Below, one piece after another: positions 1-8,422 of a DNA stretch of 64,000 bases (its first letter is position 1; each line of letters opens with the position of its first letter). The translations under genes were made by a program, and so were the position numbers. Under the pieces are notes generated by a model. That model worked only from the letters and a program-made list of their open reading frames with translations. It did no database searches and was not told the DNA's origin. The stretch is from NCBI GenBank assembly GCA_964605775.1, contig CAZSDU010000009.1, positions 28,079 through 92,078 of the forward strand, read 5' to 3'. The stretch is from CAZSDU01 sp964605775. GTDB lineage: Bacteria; Bacteroidota; Bacteroidia; Bacteroidales; FEN-979.

Positions 1-105
1 GAGTAGCATGATGATCAGAAGAAACAGCCATCCCCAGCGGGTTAAGCCCCAGCGTTCTTTCCGGCTAACCAGCAAATGCTTGATTTTTTTCATCACCTTT
101 AACAT
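1..105 (-). CDS. Partial CDS, N-terminus of an unidentified membrane-anchored protein
   Basis: Only the first 35 codons are inside the window. From the ATG at 105 they encode a basic stretch (MLKVMKKIKHLLVSRKERWG) followed by a hydrophobic segment (WLFLLIIMLL), which looks like a signal anchor or first transmembrane helix. An AGGAG sits eight bases before the ATG, inside the end of the upstream DUF4301 gene, and the two genes overlap by seven bases, so they are probably cotranscribed. The ATG at 93 is an alternative start. The family cannot be told from this fragment. Confidence 0.5.
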   Translation of the reverse strand, partial: MLKVMKKIKHLLVSRKERWGLTRWGWLFLLIIMLL

Positions 106-1652
106 GGTAAATGCTCCTTCCTGAGCAAATCATTGACTGTTTTTACAGGATTGAAAGTGATGATGGGTACTTCAACGAATATCGTCAGCCATGAGGCCAT
201 ACTGCCATTCCACAAGCCAGGAAGTTCCTGCGCTTTCAGATTTCTTCCTCCGCTGGATTTCAGGGAGATAAATCCGGTCTTCTCATCGGTAAATTTTGTC
301 AATTGATATCTCTTCCCATGATGGTCGCGGAAACTGCATACAAGATCCACAGGATTGAAATGGGTGGACAACTGCCAAATTTCTTTTTGTTGTGAGTCTT
401 TGAGGTTAACCTGAGAGGATTCGACGATCTGCAGTGAATTCTGACCACTTTCTTGGCTGACCCAGAATGGCCCTCCACCCGGTTCTCCTTCATTTTTTAC
501 CATTCCGCATACCCTGATGGGACGTGACAATCGTTGAACCAGATGGTTGATTTTTTCAAACTGGTTTGATTGATGAAAAGAGAGAGGAAAGGAAAGCATC
601 AGCTTCGTTTGGGAAAACTGAATCATTTCTTCCACGACTTCAGATGACAGCAATCCTTCCTCAGCTTTGTTCAGGAAAGCGAAGATTTTTTCCCTGACCC
701 ATAAAAGATAACCCGCGATGAGTTCCTTATAAGCAATTGTTTCAGCCTTTAACCGATCGGGTACGATGTTATCTATATTTTTAATAAATACAAGGTCTGC
801 ATCAATTTCGTTAAGGTTTTCCAGGAGTGCGCCATGACCTCCTGGCCTGAACAAGAGATTCCCGTCAGCATTTCTGAAAGGCTCATTGTTCAGATCTACC
901 GCCAGAATATCAGTGGAAGGTTTTTGAAAAGAATAGGAAATCTCGAAGCTGACCTGATACTTTTGTTCATATTTGCTTCTTACTTGTTCAAACAAAGCCT
1001 TGAACCTCTCCAGATGTTCCGGTGAAATCGTGAAATGAATCCTTGCTATTCCTCGTTTGTCAGGAGTATAGCAGGCTGCTTCCACAAGGTGTTCTTCTGC
1101 CGACACCCTGGCTCCATCAGGATAATCATGAAATAAGATCAGGGCTTTGGGCAGACTGGCATAATTGAATCCTTTTTCCTGGAGAATGAATTCGAGCAGC
1201 AGGTCAAAATCCTTTTCGGCATATAACATCTCCATCTTCAGGCCATGCTGTTCAAGCATTTCGACCAGTGTTGAATAAAAAGCAATCCGGGGAAGATATT
1301 TTAAAAAATATTGAACAGTTTCAAATCCTGGTTCCTGAATAAAATCAACATCAATCCTTTCACCCATGCGGCATTTTTCCTGAAAATCAAACAAATGTTT
1401 GAACATTCTACTTGCGGCGCCAGAGGCCGGGACAAACTTCACTACCCTTAATTCAGGCAGAAAAGAGGTAAAATTATGGCGGAAAAACAATTTTTCCTCC
1501 TCCCTGAAGCTCAAGATACCATCCCCGGGAGTTGCCGGTTTAACAAGCTGTATGTAAGGAAATCCCTGTTTAAAATTATCTATTTGTTTTTCAATGACAT
1601 GCAAAGGAATTCCCTTTTCCTCTATATGTTTCAGGTCACGGGTGGTGATCAT
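99..1652 (-). CDS. DUF4301 family protein
   Basis: A 517-residue protein of the DUF4301 family, found mainly in Bacteroidota, with no experimentally settled function known to me. The segment FVPASGAASRMFKHLFDF (about residues 73-90) and a later LLFRPGGHGALLENL resemble the nucleotide-binding loops of NDP-sugar pyrophosphorylase-like folds, so a nucleotidyltransferase-like role is possible but inferred. The reading frame stays open up to 1796, but the start at 1652 is preferred. It gives the usual family N-terminus (MITTRDLKHIEEKGIP), lies just after a TAAATTTG promoter element, and avoids overlap with the divergent peptidase gene. It ends overlapping the start of the next gene at the left edge. 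Confidence 0.85.
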   Translation of the reverse strand: MITTRDLKHIEEKGIPLHVIEKQIDNFKQGFPYIQLVKPATPGDGILSFREEEKLFFRHNFTSFLPELRVVKFVPASGAASRMFKHLFDFQEKCRMGERIDVDFIQEPGFETVQYFLKYLPRIAFYSTLVEMLEQHGLKMEMLYAEKDFDLLLEFILQEKGFNYASLPKALILFHDYPDGARVSAEEHLVEAACYTPDKRGIARIHFTISPEHLERFKALFEQVRSKYEQKYQVSFEISYSFQKPSTDILAVDLNNEPFRNADGNLLFRPGGHGALLENLNEIDADLVFIKNIDNIVPDRLKAETIAYKELIAGYLLWVREKIFAFLNKAEEGLLSSEVVEEMIQFSQTKLMLSFPLSFHQSNQFEKINHLVQRLSRPIRVCGMVKNEGEPGGGPFWVSQESGQNSLQIVESSQVNLKDSQQKEIWQLSTHFNPVDLVCSFRDHHGKRYQLTKFTDEKTGFISLKSSGGRNLKAQELPGLWNGSMASWLTIFVEVPIITFNPVKTVNDLLRKEHLPC

Positions 1653-1676
1653 ATCTTGATATTTTTTAATTTTAGA

Positions 1677-1684
1677 CAAATTTA
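1677..1684 (-). promoter_or_regulatory. Promoter -7 element of the DUF4301 gene
   Basis: TAAATTTG on the minus strand matches the Bacteroidota TAnnTTTG element and lies 24 bases before the chosen ATG at 1652. No clear -33 TTTG/TTG box is visible at the expected distance. Confidence 0.4.
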
Positions 1685-1692
1685 TTATAAAA

Positions 1693-3378
1693 ATGAGAAA
1701 CACAGTATTTTTGATATTGATCGCTTTTTTCCCGATCATCCTATCTGCGCAGATTGCCCCTGATAAATATTTTATCGGATTCAGGGATAAAAACAATTCT
1801 CCATACTCACTCGACCGTCCTCAGGAATTTCTGTCGCAACGGGCCGTTGAGCGGCGACAACGCCTTATGATCAGCCTTGAAGAGAACGACCTTCCAGTTA
1901 TTTCAGATTACGTGGAGACCATCGCTAACCTTGGTGTCACTGTTATTAACCAGTCAAAATGGCTGAACGGAATTACCATTTTTACAACCAATATGGCGTT
2001 GCTTGATACTATTTTATCACTTCCCTTTGTGTTGAATGTTGTAAGGGATAAAAACAAGTTCAAAGAAAAGGAGACAGGAGAGGAGAGAAAAAATAAATTT
2101 GATTGTGAAAATAGCTCAGCATCTCTGATCAGGGAAATCATGTGTCAGCCTTGGTCGTCCTTCACCCAGGGCGATAATTATGGGAGATCATACCGTCAGA
2201 TCCAAATGGTTAACGGTGTTCAATTGCATCAGATGGGATACCGGGGAGAGGGGATGGTGATTGCAATTCTGGATGCCGGTTTTTTTCAGGTAAATACCCT
2301 GCCTTCATTTGATAGTCTCTGGCATCATGATCAGATTCTTGGAACCCGAGATTTTGTCAATCCCGGAAATGATGTTTTCCAGGAGCATCCGCATGGCATG
2401 GAAGTTTTGTCCGTGATGGGAGGAAACCTTCCGGGTCAACTGCTAGGAACAGCGCCCAAAGCGGGTTACTGGCTACTGAGATCTGAAGATAGTTATTCGG
2501 AGAACCTCATCGAAGAGTACAATTGGGTAACGGCGGCAGAATATGCCGACAGTGTCGGGGCTGATGTGATTAATTCATCGCTTGGGTATTCTACCTTTGA
2601 TGATCCCTCTAAAAATCATCGCTGTTCTGATATGGACGGAAATACCACGGTGGTAACCCGCGGGGCCAATATCGCCGGAAGCAAAGGCATGATCGTGGTG
2701 AACAGTGCGGGCAATTCGGGGGGGACTACATGGCGGTGTATCAGTGCTCCTGCTGATGGAAATAGCGTAATGGGGATTGCTGCGGTTGATTCCCTGGGAC
2801 ATTATGCTTATTTTAGTTCAACTGGAAAAGTTGATTCAAGAGTCAAACCTAATATTGCCGCAATGGGTAAACATACCGTGGTGGCAGCTACGGGAGGCGG
2901 GATTATGCAGGCCAATGGAACCTCTTTTTCCGCTCCGGTCATTGCCGGAATGGTGGCGTGTTTATGGCAGTCATCAGCTTTCACTAATAATTATCAGATC
3001 ATAAGGTCTATTGAAGTGAGTTCAAGTCAGTTTACAAGTCCGGATTCACTTCTGGGATATGGTATTCCTGATTTTGTTAAAGCTTTGAATTCCATATATA
3101 ATAATCAACTTAGTAAAAGTAAAACATTAATAATCTATCCCAATCCGTTTACCGAAGGATTCACCCTTGAATTTTTTTCTGAACAGGACCAAATCATCGA
3201 TATCATTCTGATGGATCAATTGGGGAGGGAGTGGCGTCAGCTTACTGGATTTCATTCCAGGGCAGGATTGAACCGTATTCCTTTCAATGGGTTGGGAAAG
3301 GTGAACCCGGGTTATTATTTTATAAAAATCAGTGGAGAGAAAATATCCTTTGTATCCAAATTGGTGAAGGTATTATAA
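1693..3378 (+). CDS. Secreted S8 (subtilisin-like) serine peptidase with T9SS type A sorting domain
   Basis: A 561-residue secreted subtilase. A signal peptide (MRNTVFLILIAFFPIILSAQ) is followed by a propeptide-like region. The catalytic triad is visible as Asp194 (AILDAGF), His234 (HPHGMEV) and Ser411 (NGTSFSAPVIAGM), with the oxyanion Asn341 in NSAGNSGG. The last 80 or so residues begin with IIYPNPF and end in LVKVL, the pattern of a T9SS type A C-terminal domain. The protein should therefore cross the outer membrane through the type IX system and be released or attached at the surface. It is divergent from DUF4301 with only 40 bases between starts and converges on the FkbM methyltransferase. 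The triad is intact, so it is probably an active peptidase of unknown substrate. Confidence 0.93.
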   Translation: MRNTVFLILIAFFPIILSAQIAPDKYFIGFRDKNNSPYSLDRPQEFLSQRAVERRQRLMISLEENDLPVISDYVETIANLGVTVINQSKWLNGITIFTTNMALLDTILSLPFVLNVVRDKNKFKEKETGEERKNKFDCENSSASLIREIMCQPWSSFTQGDNYGRSYRQIQMVNGVQLHQMGYRGEGMVIAILDAGFFQVNTLPSFDSLWHHDQILGTRDFVNPGNDVFQEHPHGMEVLSVMGGNLPGQLLGTAPKAGYWLLRSEDSYSENLIEEYNWVTAAEYADSVGADVINSSLGYSTFDDPSKNHRCSDMDGNTTVVTRGANIAGSKGMIVVNSAGNSGGTTWRCISAPADGNSVMGIAAVDSLGHYAYFSSTGKVDSRVKPNIAAMGKHTVVAATGGGIMQANGTSFSAPVIAGMVACLWQSSAFTNNYQIIRSIEVSSSQFTSPDSLLGYGIPDFVKALNSIYNNQLSKSKTLIIYPNPFTEGFTLEFFSEQDQIIDIILMDQLGREWRQLTGFHSRAGLNRIPFNGLGKVNPGYYFIKISGEKISFVSKLVKVL

Positions 3379-3379
3379 C

Positions 3380-4177
3380 CTATTTTTCAATTCGTTTCGC
3401 TGAATAAACATAACCATCAACAAGATTTACTTCATATCCGATGGATGCTAGGTGATCATTCAGTTCTTTCGGATCGTAACGTGTGACCGTAGCTTCATAA
3501 TAAATCTGTTTGATCTTTGCTGCCAAAACTGGTGTTATCGATTTAATTATTTCATATTCAGCACCTTCGCAGTCAAGCTTTAGAATGTCACATTTTCCAG
3601 TTTTAGTAAGTTTAAGGGCATCCTGCAGACTAATCAATTCAATTTCAACACTTCCCAGGCTTAATTCCTCCGGGTATATGGAATGTGCTCCTGAATTTTT
3701 TTTATGGATGTATAGCAATGAATGCCGTTTTTCTCCGGCTACACCCAATTGGAATGTTTTAATATTTTGAAAATTACTGCTTTGAATATTGAGGTTAAGG
3801 TAGTCATAATTTTTTTTAAATGGCTCGAAACAAAGTACTTCTGCCAAAGGAAAACGTTGTTTGAAATGAATGGTTGATAAACCAATATTTGCGCCTACAT
3901 CAAGAATGGTGATTTCTTCTTTACTGCTAGCCTGATAATCGTACACTTTGAACAGATATATTTCCCAATAAATGTACACACTCATAAAATCAGGGCAGAG
4001 AAAACTACCTCCATTCTTTAAATGAAAACGGACCGGTTTGTTGTACAATCCGGGAAAAAGTTTTAAAAACACGGCTAGATAGAACGAGAGGGGAGACTTT
4101 AAAACCTGTGCATTCTTACTGTACACTTCTTTTGAAAAAACATAATCTTTGACCCAGCTGACTTTCCATGAACCCAT
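3380..4177 (-). CDS. FkbM family SAM-dependent methyltransferase
   Basis: A 265-residue protein with the FkbM fold. The SAM-binding motif I is ILDVGANIGLSTIHF, followed by an acidic motif II (EVLCFEPF) and the FkbM-type DILKLDCEGAEYEIIKS. Family members methylate sugar hydroxyls or other small acceptors in cell-surface glycan and natural-product pathways. It stands alone, convergent with the subtilase (1-bp gap) and divergent from the XRE regulator across about 230 AT-rich bases. A weak promoter-like TACATTTA lies at 4206-4213 on the minus strand. The acceptor cannot be deduced. The isolated position and very AT-rich upstream region would fit lateral gain, but this is not shown. Confidence 0.88.
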   Translation of the reverse strand: MGSWKVSWVKDYVFSKEVYSKNAQVLKSPLSFYLAVFLKLFPGLYNKPVRFHLKNGGSFLCPDFMSVYIYWEIYLFKVYDYQASSKEEITILDVGANIGLSTIHFKQRFPLAEVLCFEPFKKNYDYLNLNIQSSNFQNIKTFQLGVAGEKRHSLLYIHKKNSGAHSIYPEELSLGSVEIELISLQDALKLTKTGKCDILKLDCEGAEYEIIKSITPVLAAKIKQIYYEATVTRYDPKELNDHLASIGYEVNLVDGYVYSAKRIEK

Positions 4178-4246
4178 AGTAAAAAAATTAAGGAATAAAG
4201 TGGCATAAATGTATAAATTATTTTATAAAACGACAAAACAATAAGT

Positions 4247-4286
4247 TTACAATTGTAATTTTCGAACAATAAAGCTTTGTATACAA
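4247..4286. promoter_or_regulatory. Pair of palindromes (TTACAATTGTAA and TTGTATACAA) upstream of the XRE gene
   Basis: The intergenic region has a perfect 12-bp palindrome TTACAATTGTAA at 4247-4258 and a perfect 10-bp palindrome TTGTATACAA at 4277-4286. A further half-site ATTGTAAAC lies at about 4398-4406, just before the XRE promoter. Shared TTGTA/TACAA half-sites suggest operator sites, possibly for the adjacent XRE regulator. In such an AT-rich stretch, chance palindromes are also plausible. Confidence 0.3.
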
Positions 4287-4422
4287 TCGTAACCAATCAC
4301 AAAAAACTAATTTTATATTATTGTTAATCAGTAAATAACAATAATTATCTAAATTATAAGATTAAATAAAAATAAAACAAATTAAACTCAATTTATAATT
4401 GTAAACATTCATGGAAATTGTT

Positions 4423-4430
4423 TACTTTTG
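4423..4430 (+). promoter_or_regulatory. Promoter -7 element of the XRE regulator gene
   Basis: TACTTTTG fits TAnnTTTG. A TTG at 4399-4401 lies about 21 bases upstream as a possible -33 box. Transcription would start near 4437, which makes the ATG at 4444 the first usable start and rules out the in-frame ATG at 4411. Confidence 0.5.
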
Positions 4431-4443
4431 TAGAAAAACGGCC

Positions 4444-4833
4444 ATGATTTCTCGAATTCAGGAAATAATGCAGGAAAAAAATCTATCTCCTTCTCAATTT
4501 GCGGAGGAAATCGGTGTTCAACGTTCTGGAATTTCCCATATTCTTTCAGGGAGAAACAAACCCAGTCTTGAATTCATTTTAAAAATTCTGAATCGTTTTC
4601 CAGAAGTAAATTCTGCCTGGCTATTATTTGGAAAATACCAGGAGGAAGAAAAAGAACACCGCAGAGAAACCAAAGTTGAACATCCAATTTCAGAAATTTC
4701 GAAACCGGATATGCCTGAAACTGAACCTATCTTTGCGGAAAATAAGATCCAAGAGGATAAAAAAATAGAAAAGATATTGGTTTTTTATCAGGACAGATCG
4801 TTCAGGGAATATTATCCTGAACAAGAGGAATGA
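4444..4833 (+). CDS. Small XRE-family helix-turn-helix regulator
   Basis: A 129-residue DNA-binding protein. An XRE/Cro-type helix-turn-helix fills the first 65 residues (SPSQFAEEIGVQRSGISHILSGRNKPSLEF, here spanning about residues 15-44). A charged, low-complexity tail rich in Glu and Lys follows, ending YYPEQEE. This layout, one HTH followed by a LLFGK-type boundary and a variable tail, is common in Bacteroidota. The frame is open from 4411, but a promoter element at 4423-4430 puts the transcript start after that codon, so 4444 is chosen. Palindromes upstream may be its operators. It converges with ndk, with directly abutting stop codons. The target genes are unknown. Confidence 0.85.
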   Translation: MISRIQEIMQEKNLSPSQFAEEIGVQRSGISHILSGRNKPSLEFILKILNRFPEVNSAWLLFGKYQEEEKEHRRETKVEHPISEISKPDMPETEPIFAENKIQEDKKIEKILVFYQDRSFREYYPEQEE

Positions 4834-5253
4834 TCATTGCTGTTCAAGGAGGGAAAAGAAGAAACTGCTTTCCCTTTCCGCACTTTCATCGCTATCCGAT
4901 CCATGGATGGCATTCTCCCTCAGATTTTTTCCGAATTGTTTCCGGATGGTAGCTGGATTGGCTTTTTCAGGGTCTGTAGCTCCGATCAGGTCACGAAACG
5001 CATTTACTGCATCCTCTTTTTCCAGAATTGCTGCAATTACGGGGCCGGATGACATGAAGTTTACCAGTTCATCGTAAAATGGTTTGCCTTCATGCATTTC
5101 ATAGAACATACCGGCTTTTTCTTGATTCAGTTTGACCAATTTCAAAGCCTTGATTTTGAATCCTGCAGCTTCAATCTGTGTTAAAATTTTGCCTGTGTAT
5201 CCACTGCTAAATGCCGAGGGTTTTATCATCGTAAAAGTTTTCATCCCATTCAT
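4834..5253 (-). CDS. ndk: Nucleoside-diphosphate kinase
   Basis: A 139-residue cytosolic enzyme that moves the gamma-phosphate of ATP to NDPs by a ping-pong mechanism. The family signature with the active-site histidine is NAIHGSDSDESAERE near residue 116. The N-terminal TFTMIKPSAF and the SGPVIAAILEKEDAV strand are typical, and the length is normal. A start three codons inside (MKTFTMIKP) is equally possible. A minus-strand TACTTTTG promoter element lies at 5278-5285. It is divergent from the NrnA-like gene and converges with the XRE regulator. Confidence 0.96.
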   Translation of the reverse strand: MNGMKTFTMIKPSAFSSGYTGKILTQIEAAGFKIKALKLVKLNQEKAGMFYEMHEGKPFYDELVNFMSSGPVIAAILEKEDAVNAFRDLIGATDPEKANPATIRKQFGKNLRENAIHGSDSDESAERESSFFFSLLEQQ

Positions 5254-5277
5254 GGTAAAAGTATTGTATCAGGCCGA

Positions 5278-5285
5278 CAAAAGTA
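5278..5285 (-). promoter_or_regulatory. Promoter -7 element of ndk
   Basis: TACTTTTG on the minus strand, 25 bases before the ndk start. The divergent nrnA element lies only 22 bases away, so the two promoters share an 87-bp intergenic region. Confidence 0.45.
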
Positions 5286-5307
5286 GCATTTAATTTTAAA
5301 TAATCCG

Positions 5308-5315
5308 TATTTTTG
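5308..5315 (+). promoter_or_regulatory. Promoter -7 element of the DHH phosphoesterase operon
   Basis: TATTTTTG fits TAnnTTTG, 25 bases before the TTG start at 5341. A GGAG eight bases before that TTG supports the non-ATG start. Confidence 0.45.
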
Positions 5316-5340
5316 TGACGTCTAAAAACGGAGTACATAT

Positions 5341-6360
5341 TTGGAAAATACTGATTTTCAGAAGATCAAAGATCTTTTAACCCAACCCGCAAACATACTC
5401 ATAACCACCCATACCAACCCTGATGGAGATGCCATCGGCTCAAGCCTGGCTTTATCTGCATATTTATTAAAGAAGCATCATCAGGTAACAATTATAGTAC
5501 CTGATCCCTTTCCTGATTTTTTAACCTGGATGCCAGGACAGGAGAATGTTTTAATTTTCAAACAGGATCCTGAAAGGTGTAATTCCATCATTGAGGAAGC
5601 CGATATGGTTTTTTGTCTGGATTTCAATCATCTTGACCGCCTGAATGAAGCCGGGGTCTTGATCATGAAATCAAAAGCAATGAAAATATTGATTGATCAT
5701 CACCTTTTTCCTTCTTCCCATTTTGACCTGAAAATATCCATTCCGGACACTTCGTCAACTTCAGAGCTGATTTATGATTTTATCCTCGCTTCAGGTGATC
5801 ATGCTATGCTGGATCAGTCAATTGCCTCCTGTATTTATGCCGGGATTGTTACTGATACGGGTTCATTCAGCTATTCCTGTAATTATGTTAAAACCTATGA
5901 GATTGTTGCTGATCTATATCGATTAGGGATTGATGGAGAGCATATTCACCGATTGATTTATGATACCTATTCAGAGAACCGCTTACGTTTGCTGGGCTAT
6001 TCTATCAGCGAAAAACTGGTGGTTTTGCCTGATTATCATACCGCATACATTAGCTTGAGCAGGGAGGAACTGGACCGCTTTGATTACCAGGTTGGTGATA
6101 CGGAAGGAGTTGTTAATTATGCCCTTTCGATGAAGAATATCAACCTGGCAGCCTTATTTATGGACAGGGATGGACAGGTGAAAATATCATTCAGATCAAA
6201 GGGGAATTTTTCGGTGGACGAATTAGCCAGAAAATACTTCAATGGCGGGGGGCATTCCAATGCTTCAGGCGCAAATTGCGATACCAGTCTGGAAGAAACG
6301 CTCAGGATTTTTCTTGATATTCTTCCGGGCTTTCAGAAGCAATTGAAATCAGTATATTAA
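5341..6360 (+). CDS. nrnA: DHH/DHHA1 phosphoesterase, NrnA-like oligoribonuclease/pAp phosphatase
   Basis: A 339-residue cytosolic phosphoesterase expected to degrade very short RNAs and dephosphorylate 3'-phosphoadenosine 5'-phosphate. Metal-binding motifs of the DHH domain are visible: THTNPDGDAIGSS near residue 25, FCLDFNH, IDHH near residue 120 and YAGIVTDTGSF. The C-terminal DHHA1 domain ends with the GGGHSNASGA motif. The start is a TTG supported by a GGAG Shine-Dalgarno sequence and an upstream TATTTTTG promoter. The gldI-like gene begins 9 bases after its stop; a DHH gene next to gldI is a familiar arrangement in Bacteroidota. Confidence 0.92.
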   Translation: MENTDFQKIKDLLTQPANILITTHTNPDGDAIGSSLALSAYLLKKHHQVTIIVPDPFPDFLTWMPGQENVLIFKQDPERCNSIIEEADMVFCLDFNHLDRLNEAGVLIMKSKAMKILIDHHLFPSSHFDLKISIPDTSSTSELIYDFILASGDHAMLDQSIASCIYAGIVTDTGSFSYSCNYVKTYEIVADLYRLGIDGEHIHRLIYDTYSENRLRLLGYSISEKLVVLPDYHTAYISLSREELDRFDYQVGDTEGVVNYALSMKNINLAALFMDRDGQVKISFRSKGNFSVDELARKYFNGGGHSNASGANCDTSLEETLRIFLDILPGFQKQLKSVY

Positions 6361-6369
6361 CTACTGAAA

Positions 6370-6915
6370 ATGGAACAATTTCTGCTCAGAATTATGACTC
6401 CCGCGTTATGTGCCTTGGCCATGCTGTATTCATGCCAGAATGATCCTTCTCGTATAAAATCAACTGCTCCGCTTCGAATGATGGACGACACTTTATTGAA
6501 CATGAATAAAAAAATAGTGGAAAAAGAAAGTCAGGAGATTGATGATTTTATTGTCCGTTATCAATGGAAGATGAAGATTACTTCAACTGGTCTGAGGTAC
6601 ATGATCTATAAAGAAGGGAAAGGGAATAAAGCCTTGATGGGCAGTCTGGTCAGGATCCGGTACTCCCTCAGGCTTTTAACAGGAAGGAACCTGACGGAAA
6701 AAGACCATCAGGTAATCAAGGAAATTCAATTGGGACGCGGGATGACAGAGCCTGGCCTGGAAGAAGGTATTCTTTTGCTGCGTGAAGGAGACCTGGCAAA
6801 ATTTATTGTACCTTCGCATCTTGCCTATGGTTTACTGGGTAATTTGAAAGACATTCCGGAAAGAGCATCATTGGTGTATGATCTTCAATTGCTGGAGGTC
6901 AGGAAAACTCCTTGA
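6370..6915 (+). CDS. gldI: GldI-like FKBP-type peptidyl-prolyl isomerase lipoprotein
   Basis: A 181-residue lipoprotein with one FKBP domain. The signal peptide ends in a lipobox-like LAMLYSC, so Cys22 would be lipidated. The FKBP core runs from about residue 80 to the end (GSLVRIRYSLRLLTG through LVYDLQLLEV), with the conserved GLEEGILLLREGDLAKFIVPS segment split across strands 4-5. GldI in Flavobacterium is needed for gliding and T9SS function, probably as an envelope folding factor. The size and the position after a DHH gene match gldI, but the name is assigned by context and length, not by a search. T9SS cargo genes follow downstream. Confidence 0.75.
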   Translation: MEQFLLRIMTPALCALAMLYSCQNDPSRIKSTAPLRMMDDTLLNMNKKIVEKESQEIDDFIVRYQWKMKITSTGLRYMIYKEGKGNKALMGSLVRIRYSLRLLTGRNLTEKDHQVIKEIQLGRGMTEPGLEEGILLLREGDLAKFIVPSHLAYGLLGNLKDIPERASLVYDLQLLEVRKTP

Positions 6916-7105
6916 AAACCATTAAAAATTCATGGACTGGAATAAATCAGTGAATGTTAATTTTCAGCATGATTTTAAGTTAAAAAGATGTTGAAAAAAA
7001 CAGAAGAATTGAAGTTTCCGTGAATGAAGGACTTTGTATCTTGAGCTTTTAAAAATAGCAGATAATTTAAACTAAATATTCACTTAATTGATTAAAAACC
7101 AGATT

Positions 7106-8404
7106 ATGAAAAGATTGTTTTTGAATTCGTTAGCCATTTTTGTACTGATTGCGTTTGCTTCTCTTGCTTGTTCTTCGAAGTATGCCGGTTATGAAAAATC
7201 GGCTTCAGGTTTGTATTACAAGCTTTATAAAGTTGGCGAAGACACCTTGAAACCAAAGCTTGGCGATTGGGTTTCGCTGAATATGCGCTATGTTTATAAA
7301 GATTCTGTCCTTTTCGACAGCAAGAAAGCCATGGGAAGTCCGGTTCGTTTTCAGCTCCCTCCATCTGATTTCAAGGGAGATATCTACGAAGGGATTCAAA
7401 TGATGACTGCCGGGGATAGCGCCTCTTTCATTCTGAACGCAGACTCTTTATTCTTTAAAACATTTCGTCAGAAAACAAGGCCTTCATTCGTCGATTCCAA
7501 TAGCGTCATCTATTTTTATATCACCCTCTTATCGGTTGACTCACCACAAAGTTTAATGAAAAAGGAAGAAGTTGCATTGCAACAATATATTCAGGATCAG
7601 AAAATAACCATAGAACCTCTGCCATCCGGATTGTACTATATAGAGCAGCAAGCCGGGAAAGGCGCTAGCATTGATTCCGGCTCTTGGGTGAAGATACACT
7701 TTAAAGTGTCCCTTATTGATGGAAAACAGATTTTCTCCTCTTATGAACAACCGGAACCCATAAAATTCGAATTTGGAAAGAGGTTTGATACCCAGGGAAT
7801 GGAAGAAGGTGTGAAAAAGTTGAAAAAAGGTGGAAAAGCCAAACTGATCGTACCTTCCCTCATAGGATTTGGTGAAATGGGCAGGGGAGCTATTGTTCCT
7901 CCATATTCCACTTTGATTTACGATATTGAGATCGTGGATGTGCAATCAAAAGCTGAACACGAAAAAGAACTGGCCGATGCCAAGAAAAAAGAACAGATAA
8001 AACTGGAAACAAACAAACATCAGGAAACCATGTTAAGAGAGAAATATTTAAAAGAACATAATATCACTGCCAAACCAACTCCCAGCGGTCTTATCTATGT
8101 TGAAAAAGCAAAAGGAAGCGGAGCAAAAGCCATGGCTGGCAAAAAAGTATCGGTGCATTATACGGGAACCTTGCTGAACGGAACAAAATTCGATTCCTCC
8201 CGCGACAGAAACCAGCCCTTCGAATTTGAACTGGGTAAAGGTCAGGTGATCAAAGGTTGGGATGAAGGAATTGCCCTGATGAATGTCGGAGGTAAAGCCA
8301 CCCTTATCATCCCATCTTCCATCGGATACGGCGAACGTGATATGGGAACCATACCACCTTATTCCACCCTGGTATTTGACGTGGAGTTATTGGATATTAA
8401 GTAA
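7106..8404 (+). CDS. Lipoprotein with three tandem FKBP domains
   Basis: A 432-residue envelope protein. The start at ATG 7106 gives a proper lipoprotein signal peptide (MKRLFLNSLAIFVLIAFASLAC); the frame also has a TTG at 7088. Three FKBP modules follow at about residues 40-145, 175-285 and 335-432. A Lys/Glu-rich helical linker (about 285-325) separates the last two. The third module is canonical (VSVHYTGTLLNGTKFDSS, GQVIKGWDEGIALM, IPPYSTLVFDVELL). The first is divergent, so it may serve substrate binding more than catalysis. It lies between gldI and a T9SS cargo operon, which suggests a periplasmic proline-isomerase chaperone for secreted or outer-membrane proteins. Confidence 0.88.
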   Translation: MKRLFLNSLAIFVLIAFASLACSSKYAGYEKSASGLYYKLYKVGEDTLKPKLGDWVSLNMRYVYKDSVLFDSKKAMGSPVRFQLPPSDFKGDIYEGIQMMTAGDSASFILNADSLFFKTFRQKTRPSFVDSNSVIYFYITLLSVDSPQSLMKKEEVALQQYIQDQKITIEPLPSGLYYIEQQAGKGASIDSGSWVKIHFKVSLIDGKQIFSSYEQPEPIKFEFGKRFDTQGMEEGVKKLKKGGKAKLIVPSLIGFGEMGRGAIVPPYSTLIYDIEIVDVQSKAEHEKELADAKKKEQIKLETNKHQETMLREKYLKEHNITAKPTPSGLIYVEKAKGSGAKAMAGKKVSVHYTGTLLNGTKFDSSRDRNQPFEFELGKGQVIKGWDEGIALMNVGGKATLIIPSSIGYGERDMGTIPPYSTLVFDVELLDIK

Positions 8405-8422
8405 TCCATAATCCTTATTCAT

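Noticed and set aside
1653..1796. Start of the DUF4301 gene at 1796
   Set aside because: It would overlap the divergent peptidase gene completely and adds a non-homologous N-terminus. The ATG at 1652 with promoter upstream is the better choice.
4411..4443. Start of the XRE regulator at 4411, adding 11 residues
   Set aside because: The sequence between 4411 and 4444 holds a TAnnTTTG promoter element, so transcription most likely begins after it. The N-terminal extension has no HTH features.
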